In this document: positions 7,070-7,557 of the stretch, piece by piece
Numbering within the stretch: the stretch's first letter is position 1
Layout: each line of letters begins with the position of its first letter
NCBI GenBank assembly: GCA_937914675.1
Contig: CALDOC010000434.1
Location: 1-7,557, forward strand
Source of the DNA: an uncultured Sulfurimonas sp.
GTDB lineage: Bacteria > Campylobacterota > Campylobacteria > Campylobacterales > Sulfurimonadaceae
DNA: 7,557 nucleotides
Reading direction: 5' to 3'
Program-made: the position numbers and the translations under genes
The notes under the pieces: generated by a model
Told to the model about the DNA's origin: nothing
The model's input: only the letters and a program-made list of their open reading frames with translations
The model's database searches: none

Positions 7070-7557
7070 ATGCTAAAAAGCTTTCTACTCTCTTCTCTTT
7101 TGCTAGCGTCTTTCGCGTTTTGCGCGGATGACGAGTTTGGCGATGGCTTTGGCGATGAGACGCAAGCAATCGTTATAAAAAACATAGCGAAAAAAAACTA
7201 CTATTTCGTAGGCAACGTGGAACAACTCGGCTCTTACGCCACTCACAATCAAAATCCACACAATGATCTAAACTCACTGGTTATGTCCGTATATCTTGAG
7301 TATGAGCAGTCGTTTACAAAAAACCACAAACTTAGAGTGAGCTCAAACGCGTTTTATAATTTTATATACGACCTAAATAGAGATAGAGACTACTCACAAC
7401 AAGAAAAAAATGATTTGAAATATGAAGCGGAAATTTTCGACCTTTATCTTCAAGGAAAAATAAGTCCCACTCTTGATTATAAGATAGGGAGACAGGTTGT
7501 GATTTGGGGTCGTTCGGATACCATCAGAGTGACGGACGTACTCAATCCGCTCGATAA
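7070..7557 (+). CDS. Predicted outer-membrane beta-barrel protein, DUF1302-like (5' part)
   Basis: The reading frame is open to the window edge (162 complete residues seen), so the gene is cut by the window and not broken. A signal peptide (residues 1 to about 19, MLKSFLLSSLLLASFAFCA) is followed by a short acidic, Gly/Phe-rich segment DDEFGDGFGDE (20-30). Alternating beta-type stretches follow. Near the end of the visible part, GRQVVIWGRSDTIRV (140-154) followed by TDVLNPLD (155-162) resembles the strand-turn motif of DUF1302 and related barrels. The ATG follows the previous stop codon (7067-7069) immediately and has AAAAGGG (7056-7062) as its Shine-Dalgarno, seven bases upstream. Its position after an MMPL pump and a LolA-like carrier suggests that it is the outer-membrane end of the same export route. 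The Cys at 18 is not in a proper lipobox, so I do not call it a lipoprotein. Confidence 0.78.
   Translation, partial: MLKSFLLSSLLLASFAFCADDEFGDGFGDETQAIVIKNIAKKNYYFVGNVEQLGSYATHNQNPHNDLNSLVMSVYLEYEQSFTKNHKLRVSSNAFYNFIYDLNRDRDYSQQEKNDLKYEAEIFDLYLQGKISPTLDYKIGRQVVIWGRSDTIRVTDVLNPLD

Noticed and set aside
7070..7126. Lipoprotein signal peptide (Cys 18) in the outer-membrane protein
   Set aside because: The residues before the Cys (F-A-F) do not fit a lipobox, which usually has Leu at -3 and Ala or Gly at -1. An ordinary signal peptide ending at Ala 19 fits better.

Overview
The window is AT-rich and gene-dense, with every gene on the + strand. It looks like a chromosomal segment of a Campylobacterota member (Epsilonproteobacteria), probably Sulfurimonas-like. 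This rests on the low GC content, the two TGnTATAAT extended -10 promoters without clear -35 boxes, and the protein set: a multiheme cytochrome, a heme-bearing DUF3365-type GGDEF protein, and an MMPL / LolA-like / outer-membrane set. The taxonomic call comes from family resemblance, not from a database search.

Layout: (1) 61-1173 encodes an exported five-heme c-type cytochrome of the cytochrome c554 type with its own promoter. (2) 1262-2524 encodes ArsB, the arsenite/antimonite efflux permease. It stands alone, without arsR, arsC or arsA in the window. Its 88-bp upstream gap holds a sigma70-like promoter whose -35 box is overlapped by a palindrome, ATCAA-N6-TTGAT, which resembles ArsR-family operators. 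(3) 2604-3857 encodes a membrane diguanylate cyclase with a periplasmic DUF3365 (Tll0287-like) c-heme domain. It has its own extended -10 promoter and an unusual start region: the good Shine-Dalgarno sequence fits an in-frame CTG better than the GTG. (4) 3891-6287 encodes a 798-residue RND/MMPL-superfamily exporter. (5) 6284-7069 encodes a periplasmic LolA-like protein (outer membrane lipoprotein-sorting family). (6) 7070 to the window edge is the 5' part of a predicted outer-membrane beta-barrel protein resembling DUF1302.

Genes 4-6 are tightly coupled: a 4-bp ATGA overlap, then a stop codon directly followed by an ATG. The cyclase lies only 33 bp upstream, so it may belong to the same transcript. 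The most interesting reading is a cross-envelope export route: an inner-membrane MMPL pump, a LolA-like periplasmic carrier and an outer-membrane barrel, possibly tied to a heme-sensing c-di-GMP enzyme. The cargo is unknown; a lipid or lipidated molecule is an inference from the families. The cytochrome and arsB appear to be separate transcription units.

There is no gene-free stretch longer than 90 bases. I saw no RNA genes, CRISPR arrays, insertion sequences, or convincing rho-independent terminators.
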